Positions 61,901-64,000 of a stretch of 64,000 nucleotides of DNA are shown piece by piece. The position numbers were made by a program, and so were the translations under genes. Every line of letters begins with the position of its first letter. The first letter of the stretch is position 1. The notes under the pieces were generated by a model, which was given only the letters and a program-made list of their open reading frames with translations, had not been told where the DNA came from and did no database searches. Source of the DNA: Zhenhengia yiwuensis (GTDB lineage Bacteria; Bacillota; Clostridia; Lachnospirales; Cellulosilyticaceae); the NCBI RefSeq assembly GCF_014384995.1, contig NZ_JACRSY010000005.1, positions 62,001 through 126,000 of the forward strand. The letters are read 5' to 3'.

Positions 61901-62668
61901 TTATTCTTGAGGTGTAAAACCATATGCTCGAAAGATATCTTGTGCTTCCTTAGAAGTGAGAAAAGCTGTAAAAAGCTTAGCTTCTTCTAAGCGAGGGCTG
62001 CCTTTTATAAGCGCTACAGGATAAATAATAGGATCATGCCAACTTTCATCTGCGCTGTCACAGATTATTACTTTCTGACTCACCTTTGCATCAGTTTCAT
62101 AAACAATACCCGCCTCTGCGTTACCTGTCTCTACCCAAAAGAGTACTTCCCTTACATCTTTAGCGTAAACCAAGTTATCTTTTAACTGATCTGTAAGCCC
62201 TAAGGCTTTAAAAACTTCTTCTGTATACTGTCCTACTGGTACACTTCCAAAGTCTCCCACTGCAAGTTTCTCTAAGTCTGTTTCACCTAAAGTCTTAAAG
62301 CTTAAAGATTTACTATCATCTTTTCCTGTAATGAGCACAAGCTTATTACGAAGGACCTCTTTCGTACTCTCCTCTTCTACAAGCCCTGATTCTATTAACG
62401 TCTGAACTTGCGCTTTCCCTGCTGAGAAAAAGACATCTACTGGCGCGCCTTGCGCAATCTGCTCCTTGAGGGCCCCTGAACTGCCAAAGTTAAACTTCAA
62501 AGCTATATCTGGATACTGCCCTTTAAAAGCCTCTTGTATATCTGCCATACAATCTGTTAAACTGGCCGCTGCCGAAATAGTCAGTTCCCTTGAAAGCGAC
62601 TTTTGACTACAGCCACTTACAAGGAAGACAAGAAGGCTGATTACTAAAACGTGTAATATTTTCTTCAA
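61901..62668 (-). CDS. modA: Molybdate-binding lipoprotein
   Basis: A 255-residue extracellular binding protein, lipobox FLVSGC (Cys20). ISAAASLTDCMADIQEAF and FNFGSSGALKEQIAQGAPVDVFF are the oxyanion-binding ModA pattern. Tungstate binding is also possible. It is the first mod gene, 30 bp from the MogA/MoaB gene. Confidence 0.93.
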   Translation of the reverse strand: MKKILHVLVISLLVFLVSGCSQKSLSRELTISAAASLTDCMADIQEAFKGQYPDIALKFNFGSSGALKEQIAQGAPVDVFFSAGKAQVQTLIESGLVEEESTKEVLRNKLVLITGKDDSKSLSFKTLGETDLEKLAVGDFGSVPVGQYTEEVFKALGLTDQLKDNLVYAKDVREVLFWVETGNAEAGIVYETDAKVSQKVIICDSADESWHDPIIYPVALIKGSPRLEEAKLFTAFLTSKEAQDIFRAYGFTPQE

Positions 62669-62698
62669 GCCGCACCTCCTACTTACTTCCTATACTTA

Positions 62699-63211
62699 TT
62701 ATACTCTATTAGTGCTATGCTCTGGCATGGCACACTCTGATGCACTCCCTTTTAAGATTCCAATTCCATGTTCCAGGCTATCTAGTATACTCTCTAGATT
62801 TTCACGTACTGCCTTTGGGCTACCTGGTAAGTTCACAATAAGCGTATCCCGACGAATGCCTGCTACACTGCGGCTTAACATGGCTCTTGGTGTAATTTGA
62901 AGACTATAGTAACGCATAGCCTCTGGTATACCAGGTACTTGCTTTTCTATAATATCAAGGGTTGCTTCAGGTGTGCAGTCTCTTTTTGAAAAGCCTGTCC
63001 CACCTGTTGTTAAGATTAAATCGACATGCCTTGTATCACACCAAGTCTTCATCTTTTGACTAAGCTGTTCTCTTTCATCTGGCAAAATCACATAGTCTAT
63101 GACTTGCCAACCCTTAGCAGTTACCATTTCCTTAATGACTTCGCCGCTTCTATCTTCTCTTTCACCTTTAGAACCTTTATCACTGGCGGTAATAATGCCT
63201 ACTTTAATCAT
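62699..63211 (-). CDS. MogA/MoaB-type molybdopterin adenylyltransferase
   Basis: A 170-residue cofactor-synthesis protein. It has the fold motif LILTTGGTGFSKRDCTPEATL with the catalytic Asp and a C-terminal NLPGSPKAVRENLESIL. It activates molybdopterin with AMP before Mo insertion. It overlaps the MOSC gene by 8 bp. No moeA partner is visible in the window. Confidence 0.92.
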   Translation of the reverse strand: MIKVGIITASDKGSKGEREDRSGEVIKEMVTAKGWQVIDYVILPDEREQLSQKMKTWCDTRHVDLILTTGGTGFSKRDCTPEATLDIIEKQVPGIPEAMRYYSLQITPRAMLSRSVAGIRRDTLIVNLPGSPKAVRENLESILDSLEHGIGILKGSASECAMPEHSTNRV

Positions 63212-63641
63212 TTTCGATCATCCTCATTTCGTCACCTACTTTAATAGTGCCCCCATGAATAACGCGTGCAAATACACCTTCTCTTGGCATAATGCAGTCT
63301 CCTACTTGATAATAGATTTGGCAATGATGGTGACACTGTTTACCTATTTGTGTCATTTCTAAAATCACATCATTGCACTGAAAACGTGTTCCTACTGGTA
63401 AATGCTTAAAGTCAAACCCTTTTACAATAAGGTTCTCACCAAAAGCACCTGGTCCTACCTTGGCACCTCTTTCTTTAAAAGCTTCAATTTGCTCATGACT
63501 AATGAGGCTGACTTGACGGTGCCATTTCCCTGCATGGGCATCCTTTTCAATGCCGAAGTCCTCTATAAAGTTACCTTCTTCAATATTAATCTTTTGTGTA
63601 CCTCGTTTTTCACTAATACATAGTGCCATCACTTCTCCCAT
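63204..63641 (-). CDS. MOSC-domain protein
   Basis: A 145-residue MOSC (Mo cofactor sulfurase C-terminal) domain. GPGAFGENLIVKGFDFKHLPVGT and CHHHCQIY are the conserved core. Such proteins may carry a sulfur for cofactor maturation. It starts 1 bp after the moaA stop and overlaps the next gene, so the unit moaA-MOSC-MogA-modABC is one operon. Confidence 0.92.
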   Translation of the reverse strand: MGEVMALCISEKRGTQKINIEEGNFIEDFGIEKDAHAGKWHRQVSLISHEQIEAFKERGAKVGPGAFGENLIVKGFDFKHLPVGTRFQCNDVILEMTQIGKQCHHHCQIYYQVGDCIMPREGVFARVIHGGTIKVGDEMRMIEND

Positions 63642-63642
63642 G

Positions 63643-64000
63643 TCAACCTCCTATTTGTGCCATGATTTTATCTTCGTCTTCTTCCCTAGGTGCATCACCA
63701 AAATGATGTTTTTCTGGTTTGTAATGAATAGCTTCTCCTATAAGCCTGGTTAGTTCTTCCTGGCTAATACCACTTCTTAATAAGTGTTTCACATCAAGTC
63801 CTGCTTTAGAGTGTAAGCAAAGCTTTAAGAAACCATCTGCTGTTAAGCGGATGCGGTTACATGCATCGCAGAAACACTCACTCACTGCACTAATAAAGCC
63901 AATCTTACCTTTAAAGCCCTCTATCTCCCAATACTGAGCAGGGCCATTGCCTAGTTTGCCTTTATAAGGCTTAAGTATACCAAACTTCTCTTCAAGTATA
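63643..64000 (-). CDS. moaA: GTP 3',8-cyclase MoaA, C-terminal part
   Basis: The last 119 codons of MoaA; the start lies beyond the right edge. The C-terminal [4Fe-4S] motif FCDACNRIRLTADGFLKLCL (C-x2-C-x13-C) and the GFKGKIGFISAVSE strand are clear. MoaA begins molybdopterin synthesis from GTP. An internal GTG at 63885 is not the true start, because the homologous frame continues to the edge. Confidence 0.93.
   Translation of the reverse strand, partial: ILEEKFGILKPYKGKLGNGPAQYWEIEGFKGKIGFISAVSECFCDACNRIRLTADGFLKLCLHSKAGLDVKHLLRSGISQEELTRLIGEAIHYKPEKHHFGDAPREEDEDKIMAQIGG

Noticed and set aside
63643..63885. Small separate Cys-containing protein at the right edge
   Set aside because: The frame continues upstream to the window edge with clear MoaA sequence, so it is the end of moaA.

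Overview
The window reads as chromosomal DNA of a low-GC, anaerobic, probably endospore-forming clostridial Firmicute. The evidence is A/T-rich codon use, strong GGAGG ribosome sites, TTGACA/TATAAT promoters, clostridial families (AsrABC sulfite reductase, Ctc-type L25, DUF1540, YitT, ECF sigma with a DUF4179 partner) and a sporulation-like promoter. Lachnospirales or Cellulosilyticum-like is my guess; nothing here proves the genus. No rRNA, tRNA, CRISPR array, prophage or intact transposase was seen.

Region 1 (1-16.9 kb, minus strand) is a glycan and glycopeptide utilisation locus. A three-gene ABC importer (lipoprotein plus two LplB/LplC-type permeases) has a consensus promoter. Downstream are GH18, M17 aminopeptidase, GH29 fucosidase, a CBM9-like protein, a transglutaminase-fold protein, a LacI regulator, GH130 mannoside phosphorylase and a GH38 alpha-mannosidase cut by the window edge. 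None of the enzymes has a signal peptide, so breakdown is probably cytoplasmic. A shared motif near three promoters is a candidate LacI operator.

Region 2 (16.9-24.8 kb) holds a YkvI-type transporter and a striking Cys/Asp/Asn/Gly/Arg low-complexity protein behind a sigma-E-like promoter. It also holds a small companion protein, a Usp protein, a TtcA-like enzyme, an iron alcohol dehydrogenase and small membrane proteins.

Region 3 (24.8-37.8 kb) has a paired ABC exporter, an L25/Ctc gene whose ribosome site lies in a perfect hairpin, a highly structured gene-free element (29169-29475), Xaa-Pro aminopeptidase, a pentapeptide protein and an oligopeptide ABC importer with an amidohydrolase.

Region 4 (37.8-50.6 kb) is housekeeping and accessory: LD-carboxypeptidase, an M50 protease, a flavin reductase, an ECF sigma/anti-sigma pair, DUF4173, XRE/DUF2975, Ogt, GNAT, and a divergent AraC regulator with a LacZ-type GH2 enzyme.

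Region 5 (50.6-64 kb) is inorganic N/S reduction. asrABC lies divergent from a Crp/Fnr regulator, which is followed by a molybdopterin nitrate-reductase-type operon, a TDT-type channel, mobA, modABC, a MogA/MoaB protein, a MOSC protein and moaA (cut by the edge). Two GTGA-N6-TCAC boxes lie at identical distances from identical TATACT -10 elements, one before asrA and one before the nitrate-reductase gene. This strongly suggests co-activation by the regulator between them.
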